From NCBI RefSeq assembly GCF_037026715.1, contig NZ_JBANCG010000010.1, positions 1 through 64,000 on the forward strand: a stretch of 64,000 nucleotides of DNA. The letters run 5' to 3'. Origin of the DNA: Breoghania sp037026715 (GTDB lineage Bacteria > Pseudomonadota > Alphaproteobacteria > Rhizobiales > Stappiaceae). The position numbers and the translations under genes were made by a program. Below, one piece after another: positions 50,388 through 59,673 of this stretch. Under the pieces are notes generated by a model. That model was not told the DNA's origin. It worked only from the letters and a program-made list of their open reading frames with translations, and did no database searches. Every line of letters starts with the position of its first letter. Within the stretch, counting starts at the first letter, position 1.

Positions 50388-51350
50388 TCAGTAGCCGAGG
50401 TTCTTGCGGCGCTCGTACTCGCCTTCCGGATCGTCGGCCTTGGTGTAGAGCTTCGAATCCGTCTGGATGAACTTCGGCGGCACCGTGCCGTCGTCCATGT
50501 AGGCCTTGAGCGCATCGAAGGCGGGCCCGGCCATGTTCGGCGTCAGTTCCACCGTCGCATTCGCCTCGCCGGCGGCAATCGCCTTGAAGATGTCCGGCAC
50601 GCCGTCGATGGAGACGACCAGAATATCCTCGCCCGGCTTCAGCCCGGCTTCCTTGATGGCCTGGATCGCGCCGACGGCCATGTCGTCGTTATGGGCGTAG
50701 AGCGCGCAGATGTTCTGCCCCCCGCCTTCGGCCTGCAGGAAGGATTCCATCACCTCCTTGCCCTGCGCGCGGGTGAAGTCGCCCGTCTGCGAGCGCACGA
50801 TCTTGACGTTGTCATGACCGGCGATGGCCTTCTCGAAGCCGGTCTTGCGGTCGATCGCCGGCGAGGACCCGGTGGTGCCCTGCAGCTCCACGACGCGACA
50901 TTCCTTGCCCGCGACGTGATCGACCAGCCATTGGCCGGCGACTTCGCCCTCGTGCACCAGATCGGAGCCGACGGCCGTCAGATAAAGCGACTTGTCGCTG
51001 TCCACCTGCCGGTCGAGCAGGACGACGGGAATTTCCGCATCCTTGGCTTCCTTCAGCACGCTGTCCCAGCCGGTCGCCACCACGGGCGCCAAAAGGATCG
51101 CGTCCACGCCCTGGGCGATGAAGGAACGGATGGCGGCGATCTGGTTTTCCTGCTTCTGCTGGGCGTCGGAGAATTTCAGGGTGATGCCGCGCTCTTCGGC
51201 CTGCTGCTTGGTCAGCGTCGTCTCCGCCGCGCGCCAGCCGGATTCCGATCCGATCTGCGAAAAGCCCACGGTCTGGGCGAGCGCGGTCTGGCTGAGTGCA
51301 GCCGATGCGCCGAAGGCCGCCAGCGCGACCGCTGTCAGAAAATTCCTCAT
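50388..51350 (-). CDS. Sugar ABC transporter substrate-binding protein, YtfQ-like
   Basis: The 320-residue protein has a signal peptide (MRNFLTAVALAAFGASAALS, cleavage near ALAQ-TV). The mature part VGFSQIGSESGWRAAETTLTK is the hallmark of the galactofuranose-binding YtfQ group. It continues IRSFIAQGVDAILLAPVV, LDRQVD and YAHNDDMAVGAIQAIKEAG. Start ATG is preceded by GAGGAGGAGACGAC. It is first in the importer operon. Ligands may be furanose forms of galactose or arabinose. Confidence 0.94.
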   Translation of the reverse strand: MRNFLTAVALAAFGASAALSQTALAQTVGFSQIGSESGWRAAETTLTKQQAEERGITLKFSDAQQKQENQIAAIRSFIAQGVDAILLAPVVATGWDSVLKEAKDAEIPVVLLDRQVDSDKSLYLTAVGSDLVHEGEVAGQWLVDHVAGKECRVVELQGTTGSSPAIDRKTGFEKAIAGHDNVKIVRSQTGDFTRAQGKEVMESFLQAEGGGQNICALYAHNDDMAVGAIQAIKEAGLKPGEDILVVSIDGVPDIFKAIAAGEANATVELTPNMAGPAFDALKAYMDDGTVPPKFIQTDSKLYTKADDPEGEYERRKNLGY

Positions 51351-51485
51351 GTCGTCTCCTCCCTCTTCAATGAACCGAAACGGAGAGCTCCCGTCCGTCT
51401 CGATGGATGAATTCAATTATTCAAAGCGTTCGTCTCTCCCCTGGTTTGGCGTGTTCAGATGGACGCCGAACGTACGCCACTTGTT

Positions 51486-51621
51486 CCCCTCTCCCCCCTT
51501 GCGGGGGAGATGTCGACCTAGGGTCGACAGAGGGGGGTATGGCGGCAGACACGGAGCAAGCGGCGTTACCCCCCTCTGTCACGCGAAGGCGTGACATCTC
51601 CCCCACAAGGGGGGAGAGGGG
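51486..51621. repeat. Nested palindromic element with 29-bp terminal inverted repeats
   Basis: The outer arms begin CCCCTCTCCCCCCTTGCGGG and match their complement at the right end with one mismatch in 29. Inside are GTCGACCTAGGGTCGAC, a CAGAGGGGGGTA / TACCCCCCTCTG pair and GTCACGCGAAGGCGTGAC. The element fills the 382-bp gap upstream of the ytfQ-like gene and could fold into a cruciform. No reading frame is convincing within it. Confidence 0.93.
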
Positions 51622-51732
51622 TGCTCACGGCTTGCGCCCCGCGCCTTTCCACCGCCCCGGGATCCGTCCGCAAAGCCCAATCCTCCTTCGACGAGCCTCT
51701 CCTCCTTTCCCATCGGTCGCATCGCCGGATCG

Positions 51733-52695
51733 TCAGCCCTCGGCAAGCGCCGGATCGAAGAAGTCCGGCGCCTCAAGCCGGCGGCCGAGCGTGAAGGCGT
51801 CGGCGACCAGCGTCATCGGACGAAGATCGACCTCCGAGGCACCGGCCTCCAGAAGATCGGCGAGTTTCGCGTAAAGCCCGTCATATTCGCCGTGGATGCC
51901 GGGCTTTTCCCAGTTTTCGCCGGCATGCCGCACGCCGTCGATCTCCATGATCGCGCCGCCCTGGTCGAGCGTCAGAGTACCGGCGTCGGTCTCGATGGTC
52001 TGGCGCCAGAACGGATCGCCCTCGTGGAGAAAGTCGAGATCGGCGACGACGAGCGGGCCGGCGGGGCCGTCCATGCGGACCTCGCCGGCGATCGGCGTCT
52101 CGCAATTGCCCGGAAACCGCAGGTCCGCACCGCTCACGTGAACCGGCACCGGCAATATCTCCGTCAGGATCGAGAAGGCGTTGATCGCGGTATCGAAGAT
52201 GCCGAGCCCGCCGGCCTGCCAGATCCAGCGCTGTCCCGGATGCCAGACGCGGGTGTCCTCCTTCCAGTCGATACGGACCGACGTCACCTTTCTGCCCGCA
52301 AGCCACGCCTTCGCCGCCGCGACCGAAGCCGCGTGGCGAGAATGCCATGTGGCGAACAGCGTCAGGCCCTTGTCGGCCGCCAGCGCCTCAAGCGCGTGAA
52401 CCTCCGACAGGCTCGCACCCGGCGGCTTTTCCAGCATCACATGGCAGCCCGCATCGAGTGCGGCGCGTGCGCCCGGGTAGCGGACCTGCGGCGGGGTGCA
52501 GAAGCTGACGACGCGGATATCCGGCCGCTCGCGGACCAGCGCCTCGACACTGTCGAAATTCTGCACGCCATCGACGCCGCCGGACCGGCTGACGGTTGCC
52601 GCCAGCTCGAAGGCGGGCGAGGCCGCAAGTGCCGGGACGTGCTGGTCGCGGGCGATCTTGCCGATGCCCACAAGCGCGATGCTAGTGGCTGTCAC
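51733..52695 (-). CDS. L-arabinose/D-galactose 1-dehydrogenase (Gfo/Idh/MocA family)
   Basis: The 320-residue protein has the Rossmann start ALVGIGKIARDQHVPALAASPAF, EKPPGASLSEV (the catalytic EKP), TLFATWHSRHA, DWKEDTRVWHPGQRWIWQAGGLGIFDTAINA, and DVRPLTLVADAF-type end (EVDLRPMTLVADAFTLGRR). These match the Azospirillum L-arabinose 1-dehydrogenase almost word for word. The start is a GTG with GGGAGGT upstream, inside the 3' end of the dehydratase gene (14-bp overlap). It makes the lactone that the SMP-30 protein would open. Confidence 0.92.
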   Translation of the reverse strand: MTATSIALVGIGKIARDQHVPALAASPAFELAATVSRSGGVDGVQNFDSVEALVRERPDIRVVSFCTPPQVRYPGARAALDAGCHVMLEKPPGASLSEVHALEALAADKGLTLFATWHSRHAASVAAAKAWLAGRKVTSVRIDWKEDTRVWHPGQRWIWQAGGLGIFDTAINAFSILTEILPVPVHVSGADLRFPGNCETPIAGEVRMDGPAGPLVVADLDFLHEGDPFWRQTIETDAGTLTLDQGGAIMEIDGVRHAGENWEKPGIHGEYDGLYAKLADLLEAGASEVDLRPMTLVADAFTLGRRLEAPDFFDPALAEG

Positions 52696-54427
52696 GTGGT
52701 ACCTCCCGGCCGCGGCGGCCCTTGAGAAAGACGAAATCGGCACCCGTGTCGGCACCTTCGACGTTGTCGTAATAAAGACGGGTGTAGCCGCCCCGTTCAG
52801 GCGGCCCTTCCGGCGCGCGCCACTCGGCAAGGCGCGCGGCGATCTCCTCGTCCGGCAGATCGAGATGGAGGGAGCGGGCCTCCACATCGATCTCGATCAT
52901 GTCGCCGCTGCGCACGATGGCGAGCGGCCCGCCGGCGGCGGCTTCGGGCGACACATGCAGGATCACCGTGCCGTAGGCGGTGCCGGACATGCGCGCGTCC
53001 GATATGCGCACCATGTCGGTGATGCCCTTCCTCAGCACCTTGGGCGGCAGGCCCATGTTGCCGACTTCCGACATGCCCGGATAGCCCTTCGGGCCGCAGT
53101 TCTGGAGAACCATCACGCAGGTCTCGTCAATGTCGAGCGCCTCGTCGTCGATCCGCGCCTTGTAGGCGTCGATATCCTCGAAGACCACGGCGCGGCCGCG
53201 ATGCTTCATCAGGTGCGCGGAGGCCGCGGACGGCTTGATCACCGCGCCGCCGGGCGCCAGATTTCCCTTCAGCACGGCGATCCCGCCCGATGACGCCAGC
53301 GCCCGCTCCGCAGGCCGGATCACGTCCTCGTTCCAGTTCACCGCGTCGCCGACCTCCTCCCAGATGGATTTGCCCGACACCGTCAGCGCGTCGCGGTGGA
53401 GCAGCCCGGCCTCGCCCAGACGCTTCAGGACGACGGGCAGGCCGCCGGCATAGAAGAATTCCTCCATCAGATAGTCGCCCGACGGCATCAGGTTGACGAT
53501 GGTCGGCACGTCGCGGCCGAGCCGGTCCCAGTCGTCGAGCGTCAGCGGCACCTCCACGCGGCCGGCGAGCGCCAGAAGATGGATGACCGCATTGGTCGAG
53601 CCGCCGATCGCGCCGTTGGTGCGGATCGCGTTCTCGAACGCCTGCCGCGTCAGGATGTCGGAGGGCTTGAGGTCGTCCTTGACCATCTGCACGATGCGCC
53701 GTCCCGTCATCTGCGCCATCACACGCCGGCGCGCATCGACGGCGGGAATGGCGGCATTGCCGGACAGCGCCATTCCCAGCGCCTCGGCCATGGAGGCCAT
53801 GGTGGAGGCCGTGCCCATCGTGTTGCAGGTGCCCGACGACCGGCTCATCGCCTGTTCGGCCTCCAGAAAATCCTCCCGGCTGATCTTGCCCGCCTTGATG
53901 TCCTCCGACATCTGCCACAGCGCCGTGCCCGAGCCGATCCGCTCACCCCGGAACCAGCCGTTCAGCATCGGCCCGCCGGAGACGACGATCGACGGGATAT
54001 CGGTGGAGGCCGCCCCCATCAGGAGCGACGGCGTGGTCTTGTCGCAGCCCACCAGCAGCACCGCGCCGTCGATGGGCTGGGCGCGCATGGTCTCCTCCAC
54101 CGCCATGGCGGCGAGGTTGCGGTACATCATGGCGGTCGGGCGGAACGTGTTCTCCGACGCCGAGAAGACCGGTACTTCCAGCGGAAATCCGCCGGCCTCC
54201 CAGATGCCCGCCTTCACCTTCTGCGCCAGCTCGTGCAGATGGCCGTTGCACGGCGTCAGCTCCGACCAGGTGTTGAGCACGCCGATCACCGGCCGGCCAT
54301 CGAACAGGTCGTGCGGGTAACCCTGGTTCTTCAGCCAGCCGCGATGATAGATGTTGTCGCGCGACGTGCCGCCGTACCATTCCTGCGATCTGAGCTTGCG
54401 GGGCCATGCGGCCGGTCGGAATGCCAT
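52682..54427 (-). CDS. IlvD/Edd-family sugar acid dehydratase (L-arabonate dehydratase type)
   Basis: The 581-residue protein has LRSQEWYGGTSRDNIYHRGWLKNQG, TWSELTPCNGHLHELA with a cluster Cys, LLVGCDKTTPSLLMGAASTD, MSRSSGTCNTMGTASTM with the third Cys, and the Ser base in RMSGTAYG (ISDARMSGTAYGTVIL). This is the pattern of Fe-S pentonate dehydratases such as L-arabonate dehydratase. Homologues begin at MAFRPAAWPRKLRSQEW, which fixes the start. It lies 8 bp behind gguC. It would turn arabonate into 2-keto-3-deoxyarabonate. Confidence 0.92.
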   Translation of the reverse strand: MAFRPAAWPRKLRSQEWYGGTSRDNIYHRGWLKNQGYPHDLFDGRPVIGVLNTWSELTPCNGHLHELAQKVKAGIWEAGGFPLEVPVFSASENTFRPTAMMYRNLAAMAVEETMRAQPIDGAVLLVGCDKTTPSLLMGAASTDIPSIVVSGGPMLNGWFRGERIGSGTALWQMSEDIKAGKISREDFLEAEQAMSRSSGTCNTMGTASTMASMAEALGMALSGNAAIPAVDARRRVMAQMTGRRIVQMVKDDLKPSDILTRQAFENAIRTNGAIGGSTNAVIHLLALAGRVEVPLTLDDWDRLGRDVPTIVNLMPSGDYLMEEFFYAGGLPVVLKRLGEAGLLHRDALTVSGKSIWEEVGDAVNWNEDVIRPAERALASSGGIAVLKGNLAPGGAVIKPSAASAHLMKHRGRAVVFEDIDAYKARIDDEALDIDETCVMVLQNCGPKGYPGMSEVGNMGLPPKVLRKGITDMVRISDARMSGTAYGTVILHVSPEAAAGGPLAIVRSGDMIEIDVEARSLHLDLPDEEIAARLAEWRAPEGPPERGGYTRLYYDNVEGADTGADFVFLKGRRGREVPRDSH

Positions 54428-54435
54428 CGGGTCCC

Positions 54436-55428
54436 TCACAGCGCGCGGATCTCGACGCGCGGCTCGGGGCGGGCGAGCGGCGCGAAGGCCAGCGGATTGC
54501 GCAAGGGCAGGCCGAACGGCTCCGCCTCGATCTCGAAGACGTCGCCGTCGCGCGGCGCGATGCCGGCGGCGAAGGACAGCGTCGCCGTTCCGAACATGTG
54601 CACATGCAGATCGCCCGGCTGACGGAACAGCTTGTACTTGAAATGGTGGTGTTCGAGGTTTGCCAGCGAATGATTCATGTTGGCCTCGCCCGATAAAAAC
54701 GGCTCTTCGAAGATCGTCTCGTTGCCCCGCCGGATCCGCGAGCGGCCCTCGATATGGTCCGGCAGCTCGCCGATCAGCAGTTCCGGGCCGATGGCCGCGG
54801 GACGCAGTTTGGAATGGGCGAGATAGAGATAGTTCCGCCGTTCCATGACATGGTCGGAGAACTCGTTCGCCAGCGCCCAGCCGAGCCGCACCGGCGTTCC
54901 GTCGGCGGCGATCAGGTAGATCCCGGCGATTTCCGGTTCCTCGCCGCCGTCCTCGGCAAACTCCGGCGCCTCCAGCGGCGCGCCGGGGGCCGCGAGCGCG
55001 AAGCCGTTGCCCTTGTAGAACCATTCCGGCTGCACCCCGGCGGCACCGTTCGCAGGCTTGCCGCCCTCAAGACCCAGCCGGAACATCCGCATGCTGTCGG
55101 TCTCGTGCTCTTGCGCCGCCTTGTGCATTTCCGCACGCGTTGCCGCCGAGCCCAGATGCGTGAGCCCGGTGCCGGTGATGTGGAGATGGGCGGGATCGGG
55201 ATGGGTCACCGGCGGCAGAAGCCTGCCGGCGGCATAAAGCGCCTCGATGTCCACCGCGTCCCTGACGCCGAGCGCGGCGATCCGCTCGCGCAGCGGCTGG
55301 CCCGTTTCGATGCAGTCGAGCGCGAGCGCGTAAAGGCACAGGTCGGTCTTGACCTCGTAGGCTTCGGTTCCCTCGCGCACGACGATCTGCGGGGTTCCGC
55401 CCGCCCGGGAATATTGCGACAGCAGCAT
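54436..55428 (-). CDS. gguC: GguC-family (AraD1) protein, FAH superfamily
   Basis: The 330-residue protein starts MLLSQYSRAGGTPQIVVREG. FAH-fold marks are EEPEIAGIYLIAADGTP (the E-x-E type metal site) and GWALANEFSDHVMERRNYLYLAHSKLRPAAIGPEL, where NEFSD stands for the usual NDVSA, then GEANMNHSLANLEHHHFKY. GguC belongs to a group related to the Sulfolobus 2-keto-3-deoxyarabonate dehydratase, so it may process the next intermediate of the pathway. Genes on both sides are spaced by four to eight bases. Confidence 0.88.
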   Translation of the reverse strand: MLLSQYSRAGGTPQIVVREGTEAYEVKTDLCLYALALDCIETGQPLRERIAALGVRDAVDIEALYAAGRLLPPVTHPDPAHLHITGTGLTHLGSAATRAEMHKAAQEHETDSMRMFRLGLEGGKPANGAAGVQPEWFYKGNGFALAAPGAPLEAPEFAEDGGEEPEIAGIYLIAADGTPVRLGWALANEFSDHVMERRNYLYLAHSKLRPAAIGPELLIGELPDHIEGRSRIRRGNETIFEEPFLSGEANMNHSLANLEHHHFKYKLFRQPGDLHVHMFGTATLSFAAGIAPRDGDVFEIEAEPFGLPLRNPLAFAPLARPEPRVEIRAL

Positions 55429-55432
55429 GGCT

Positions 55433-56656
55433 TCACCCCTTCTGCTTGTTCAGGACGTCGAAGATCACCGCGGCCAGCAGAACCAGCCCCTTGATGACCT
55501 GCTGCCAGTCGATGCCGATGCCGAGGATCGACATGCCGTTGTTCATGACCCCCATGATGAAGGCCCCCACCACGGCGCCGACGACCGTGCCGACCCCGCC
55601 GGACATGGAGGCGCCGCCGATGAAGACGGCCGCGATCACGTCGAGTTCGAAGGCGACGCCGGCCTTGGGCGTCGCGGTATTGAGACGGGCGGCGAAGACG
55701 AGGCCGGCAAGGGCCGCGAGCATGCCCATGTTGGCGAAGGTCAGAAAGGTCAGCCGCTTGGAATTGATGCCCGACAGCGACGCCGCCTTCTCGTTGCCGC
55801 CGATGGCGTAGATGCGGCGGCCGAAGGTCGTGCGGTTGGTCAGGAAGGCGTAGATCGCGATCAGGAGCGCCATGACGACGAAGACGTTAGGCAGCCCGCG
55901 AAAGCCCGCCATGAGCCAGGACATGTAGACGAGGGCGGCGAAGATCAGCAGGTTTCGCGCGGCGAAGAAGGCGAAGGGCTCGACCTCCGCGCCGACGTTG
56001 CGTTGCTGGGCGCGGGTGCGCATGGCGAGCCACAGCAGCAGGCCGGCCACCGCGATGCCGACGACGAGCGAGAACAGGTTCAGATGTTCGCCGGAAAAAA
56101 TGTCGGGCACGAAGCCGGAGGCGATGAGCCGGAAATGCGGCGGGAAGGGGCCCACCGACTGGCCGGCGAGCAGCCACAACGTCAGGCCCTTGAAGACCAG
56201 CATGCCGGCAAGCGTGACGATGAAGGAGGGGATGCGGAAATAGGCGACCCAGAAGCCCTGCGCCATGCCGATCAGCGCGCCGGCGGCGAGGCAGAGAAGG
56301 CAGGCGACCGGCCACGGCATCCCCCATTGCACGATCATCACCGCCGCGAGCGCGCCGATGAATCCCAGCACCGAGCCGACCGACAGGTCGATATGGCCGC
56401 ACACGATCACCAGCAGCATGCCCACCGCCATGATGACGATGTAGGAATTCTGCAGGATGAGATTGGTCAGGTTCACCGGCTTCAGCAGGATGCCGTCGGT
56501 CGCGACCTGAAAGAAGGCCATGATGGCGACCAGCGCGATCAGGATGCCGTATTCGCGCAGGTGCCCTTTCAGAAAGTGCCAGCCGGATTTGCCGCCCCCG
56601 GATCTGGAGGTTTCGGGCCTGTCGGCAACGACGATCGGTGTGGTCGTGTCGCTCAT
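55433..56656 (-). CDS. gguB: GguB-like sugar ABC transporter permease
   Basis: The 407-residue permease of the multiple-monosaccharide (MmsB/XylH) family begins with a polar N-terminus and has IVCGHIDLSVGSVLGFIGALAAVMIV, YFRIPSFIVTLAGMLVFKGLTLWLL, YAIGGNEKAASLSGINSKR and GGVGTVVGAVVGAFIMGVMNNGMSI. About ten membrane segments are visible. It overlaps the ATPase gene by four bases. Together with GguA and ChvE it forms a broad importer for galactose, glucose, arabinose and xylose in Agrobacterium. Confidence 0.94.
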   Translation of the reverse strand: MSDTTTPIVVADRPETSRSGGGKSGWHFLKGHLREYGILIALVAIMAFFQVATDGILLKPVNLTNLILQNSYIVIMAVGMLLVIVCGHIDLSVGSVLGFIGALAAVMIVQWGMPWPVACLLCLAAGALIGMAQGFWVAYFRIPSFIVTLAGMLVFKGLTLWLLAGQSVGPFPPHFRLIASGFVPDIFSGEHLNLFSLVVGIAVAGLLLWLAMRTRAQQRNVGAEVEPFAFFAARNLLIFAALVYMSWLMAGFRGLPNVFVVMALLIAIYAFLTNRTTFGRRIYAIGGNEKAASLSGINSKRLTFLTFANMGMLAALAGLVFAARLNTATPKAGVAFELDVIAAVFIGGASMSGGVGTVVGAVVGAFIMGVMNNGMSILGIGIDWQQVIKGLVLLAAVIFDVLNKQKG

Positions 56657-58197
56657 GCGGCTGCCCCCGCCTCTGCTCCCGACTTGACAATCCTTGCCAT
56701 GATCTTCTCCTGGCTCGCTTCGGCCGCCGGCATTTCGCCCACGAACCGGCCTTCGCTCATCACGTAGATGCGGTCTGAAATCCCAAGCAGTTCAGGCAGT
56801 TCCGACGAGATCACGATGATCGCCTTGCCCTGGGCGGCGAGGTCGCGGATCACGGTGTAGATCTCGAATTTCGCGCCGACGTCGATGCCCCGCGTCGGCT
56901 CGTCGAGGATCAGGATGTCCGGATCGGCGAAGAGCCACTTGGACAGCACGACCTTCTGCTGGTTGCCGCCCGACAGATCGACGACGGCCTGTTCGACGGA
57001 CGAGGACTTGATCGCCAGCCGGTCGCGGTAGTGTTCGCCCACCTCCGCCTCGCGGTGACGCTCCACGATGCCGTTGCGGGCAACCGCTGGAAGATTGGCG
57101 AGCGGCACGTTGCGCCGGATCGTGTCGTCGAGGATGACGCCGTAGGTCTTGCGGTCCTCGGTGGCGTAGGCGATGCCGGCGGCGATGGCCCGCTGCACGG
57201 TGGAGACGTCGGCGGGTTCGCCGTTGATTGCGACCTCGCCGGAAATGTTGCGTCCGTAGCTGCGGCCGAAGAGGCTCATGGCGAGTTCCGTGCGCCCGGC
57301 CCCCATCAGCCCGGCGATGCCCAGCACCTCGCCCTTGCGCACGTTGAAGCTGACATTATCGACCACCCGGCGATCCGGGTGCAGCGGGTGACAGGCGGTC
57401 CAGTTGCGGACTTCCATCGCGATCCCGCCCGGTTCGCCCGGCCTGCGCGGCGGGTAGCGGTCCTGCAGCGAGCGGCCGACCATGTTGCGGATGATGTCGT
57501 CCTCGTCGACGCCGTCGGCACACGCCATGCGCGCCACGGCGGACCCGTCGCGCAAGACCGTGATCGTGTCGGCGACCTTGGAGACCTCGTTCAGCTTGTG
57601 CGAGATCAGGATCGAGGTGATGCCCTTGCCGCGAAAGTCGACGAGCAGATCCAGAAGCTTCTCGCTGTCGCTCTCGTTCAGCGAGGAGGTCGGCTCGTCG
57701 AGGATCAGCAGGCGGACGTTCTTCGACAGCGCCTTGGCGATCTCGACGAGCTGCTGCTTGCCGAGGCCGAGCTGTTCGACGATCGTCTCCGGGTTCTCGT
57801 TCAGCCCGACGCGGGCCAGAAGCTCGCCGGCGCGCTCGTGCGTCTCGCGCCAGTCGATGATGCCGGCGCGCGCGCGCTCGTTGCCGAGAAAGATGTTTTC
57901 CGCCACCGACAGAAGCGGGATCAGCGCCAGTTCCTGGTGGATGATGATGATCCCCAGATCCTCGCTGTCGCGGATGGAGCGGAAGGTGCGCGGGGCGCCG
58001 TCGAAAACGATCTCGCCCTCGTAGCTGCCGTGCGGATAGACGCCGGACAGCACCTTCATCAGCGTCGACTTGCCCGCCCCGTTCTCGCCGACGACGGCAT
58101 GGATCTCGCCCTCGGCAACCGAAAGGGTCACCCGGTCAAGCGCCTTGACGCCCGGGAATTCCTTGGTGATTTCGCGCATTTCGAGTATCGGCGACAT
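56653..58197 (-). CDS. gguA: GguA-like sugar ABC transporter ATPase (double domain)
   Basis: The 514-residue protein starts MSPILEMREITKEFPGVKALDRV. First domain: VVGENGAGKSTLMKVLSG, LGLGKQQLVEIAKAL, LLILDEPTSSLNESDSEKLL. Second domain: Walker A degenerate (GLMGAGRTELAMSLFG), LSGGNQQKVVLSKWL, ILILDEPTRGIDVGAKFEIY. The layout is normal for MglA/XylG-type ATPases. It overlaps gguB and lies 238 bp behind chvE. Confidence 0.95.
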   Translation of the reverse strand: MSPILEMREITKEFPGVKALDRVTLSVAEGEIHAVVGENGAGKSTLMKVLSGVYPHGSYEGEIVFDGAPRTFRSIRDSEDLGIIIIHQELALIPLLSVAENIFLGNERARAGIIDWRETHERAGELLARVGLNENPETIVEQLGLGKQQLVEIAKALSKNVRLLILDEPTSSLNESDSEKLLDLLVDFRGKGITSILISHKLNEVSKVADTITVLRDGSAVARMACADGVDEDDIIRNMVGRSLQDRYPPRRPGEPGGIAMEVRNWTACHPLHPDRRVVDNVSFNVRKGEVLGIAGLMGAGRTELAMSLFGRSYGRNISGEVAINGEPADVSTVQRAIAAGIAYATEDRKTYGVILDDTIRRNVPLANLPAVARNGIVERHREAEVGEHYRDRLAIKSSSVEQAVVDLSGGNQQKVVLSKWLFADPDILILDEPTRGIDVGAKFEIYTVIRDLAAQGKAIIVISSELPELLGISDRIYVMSEGRFVGEMPAAEASQEKIMARIVKSGAEAGAAA

Positions 58198-58309
58198 CGG
58201 ATCCTCGCGTCTTTTCGAAGAGATCCGCCGCAGGCGGCCGGGCAGGGCGGGTCATCGCGTGCCACGGCCGGCCGAAACAGGGCAAGCCGGGGCCAGGGGG
58301 CTGGGGCAG

Positions 58310-58332
58310 GGGGCCGGCACATGGCCAGCCCC
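58310..58332 (-). terminator. Hairpin between chvE and gguA, possible attenuator
   Basis: GGGGCCGGC and GCCAGCCCC pair with one mismatch around a 5-nt loop in the 238-bp gap after chvE. No T tract follows. Such structures often lower expression of transporter subunits relative to the binding protein. The rest of the gap shows nothing gene-like. Confidence 0.4.
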
Positions 58333-58435
58333 GGCGGCTGTCGATTTCGGGAAAACCGAGACGACGACCTGCTGAACCGCTCCGGCCCGCGCAGGCGACT
58401 TTGCCGGCGCCTTTCGCGGATCGGCGGCGGCGGTG

Positions 58436-59512
58436 CTACTTGATCTGGTCTCGGGTGTAGTAGCCGCTCTCGATCAGCACGCTCTCCCAGTTCTTCGCCG
58501 TCACCGGAACCGGCTCCAGCAGGTAGGAGGGCACGACCTTCACGCCGTTGTCGTAGGTCTTGGTGTCGTTGATCTCCGGCTGGCCGCCGGTGAGCAGCGC
58601 GTCCACCATGCCGACGGTCACGCGGGCGAGTTCGCGGGTGTCCTTGAAGATGGTGGAATATTGCGCGCCGCGCAGGATCGCCTTGACGGAGGGAACCTCC
58701 GCATCCTGGCCGGTGATGATCGGCATCTTCATGTCGCCCGAGCCGTAGCCGACGCCCTGCAGCGAGGAGATGATGCCGATGGACAGGCCGTCATAGGGCG
58801 AAAGCACCCCGTTGACCTTCCGGTCGGTGTAGTAGGCCGACAGCAGATTGTCCATCCGCGCCTGGGCGACCGAGCCGTCCCAGCGCAGCGTGCCGACCGT
58901 ATCCATGCCGCGCTGGCCGGAGGGAATGGCGATCTGGCCCTCGTCGATCAGCGGCTGCAGCACCGACATGGCGCCGTTGTAGAAGAAGTAGGCGTTGTTG
59001 TCGTCGGGGCTGCCGCCGAACAGCTCCACGTTCCAGGGCCTGGTGTCGGGAAACCGCTCTTTCAGCCCGGAAACCAGCGTTTCGGCCTGCTGCACGCCGA
59101 CCTTGAAATTGTCGAAGGTGGCGTAATAGTCGACATCGCCGCTGTCGCGGATCAGCCGGTCATAGGCGACGATCTTGATATTGGCGGCCGCGGCGTTCGC
59201 CAGCGCGCTCGTCAGCGTGGTGCCGTCGATCGCGGCGATGACGAGAACGTCCACGCCCTTGGTGATCATGTTCTCGATCTGGGCGAGCTGGTTGGGGATG
59301 TCGTCCTCGGCATATTGCAGGTCGGTGGTGTAACCGGCCACCTCAAACTGCTTCACCATGTTGTTGCCGTCGTCGATCCAGCGGGCGGACGACTTTGTGG
59401 GCATGGCGATGCCGACATATCCCTTGTCCTGCGCAATAGCAGGGGCGGCAAGCGCAATGGAAATCGAAACAGAAATCGCGGCCGCGCCGAAGGCGCGTCT
59501 GGTCAAATGCAT
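58436..59512 (-). CDS. chvE: ChvE-like multiple-sugar periplasmic binding protein
   Basis: The 358-residue protein has a signal peptide (MHLTRRAFGAAAISVSISIA, cleavage near AIAQ-DK). The mature part is KGYVGIAMPTKSSARWIDDGNNM, the hallmark of ChvE and the MmsA-type binding proteins. It continues DDIPNQLAQIENMITKGVDVLVIAAIDG, VELFGGSPDDNNAYFF, GVLSPYDGLSIGI and ITGQDAEVPSVKAI. In Agrobacterium ChvE binds several aldoses and also acts with VirA; here no vir genes are present. Start chosen at the ATG with GGGAGGG upstream. Divergent from gbpR. Confidence 0.95.
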   Translation of the reverse strand: MHLTRRAFGAAAISVSISIALAAPAIAQDKGYVGIAMPTKSSARWIDDGNNMVKQFEVAGYTTDLQYAEDDIPNQLAQIENMITKGVDVLVIAAIDGTTLTSALANAAAANIKIVAYDRLIRDSGDVDYYATFDNFKVGVQQAETLVSGLKERFPDTRPWNVELFGGSPDDNNAYFFYNGAMSVLQPLIDEGQIAIPSGQRGMDTVGTLRWDGSVAQARMDNLLSAYYTDRKVNGVLSPYDGLSIGIISSLQGVGYGSGDMKMPIITGQDAEVPSVKAILRGAQYSTIFKDTRELARVTVGMVDALLTGGQPEINDTKTYDNGVKVVPSYLLEPVPVTAKNWESVLIESGYYTRDQIK

Positions 59513-59617
59513 TTTTCCCTCCCGGTCCCGACTGTTCCGCATTGGCTGCGGTGCGCCGGATTCTTTTCATGGATTCCCCTCCGGAACCCGTGATCATTGC
59601 ACGTTGCTCCTTGCCGC

Positions 59618-59666
59618 TATAACAATCAAATACGCATTCCGGATTTAGTTATACTCTTTTTGGAAT
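59618..59666. promoter_or_regulatory. Operator-like inverted repeats between chvE and gbpR
   Basis: TATAAC-N24-GTTATA (59618-59653) is an exact dyad with centres 30 bp apart, and ATTCC/GGAAT (59636-59666) is interleaved with it. The region is AT-rich and lies next to the gbpR start. It is the likely binding site of the GbpR-type LysR regulator. Confidence 0.55.
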
Positions 59667-59673
59667 ATCGCAG

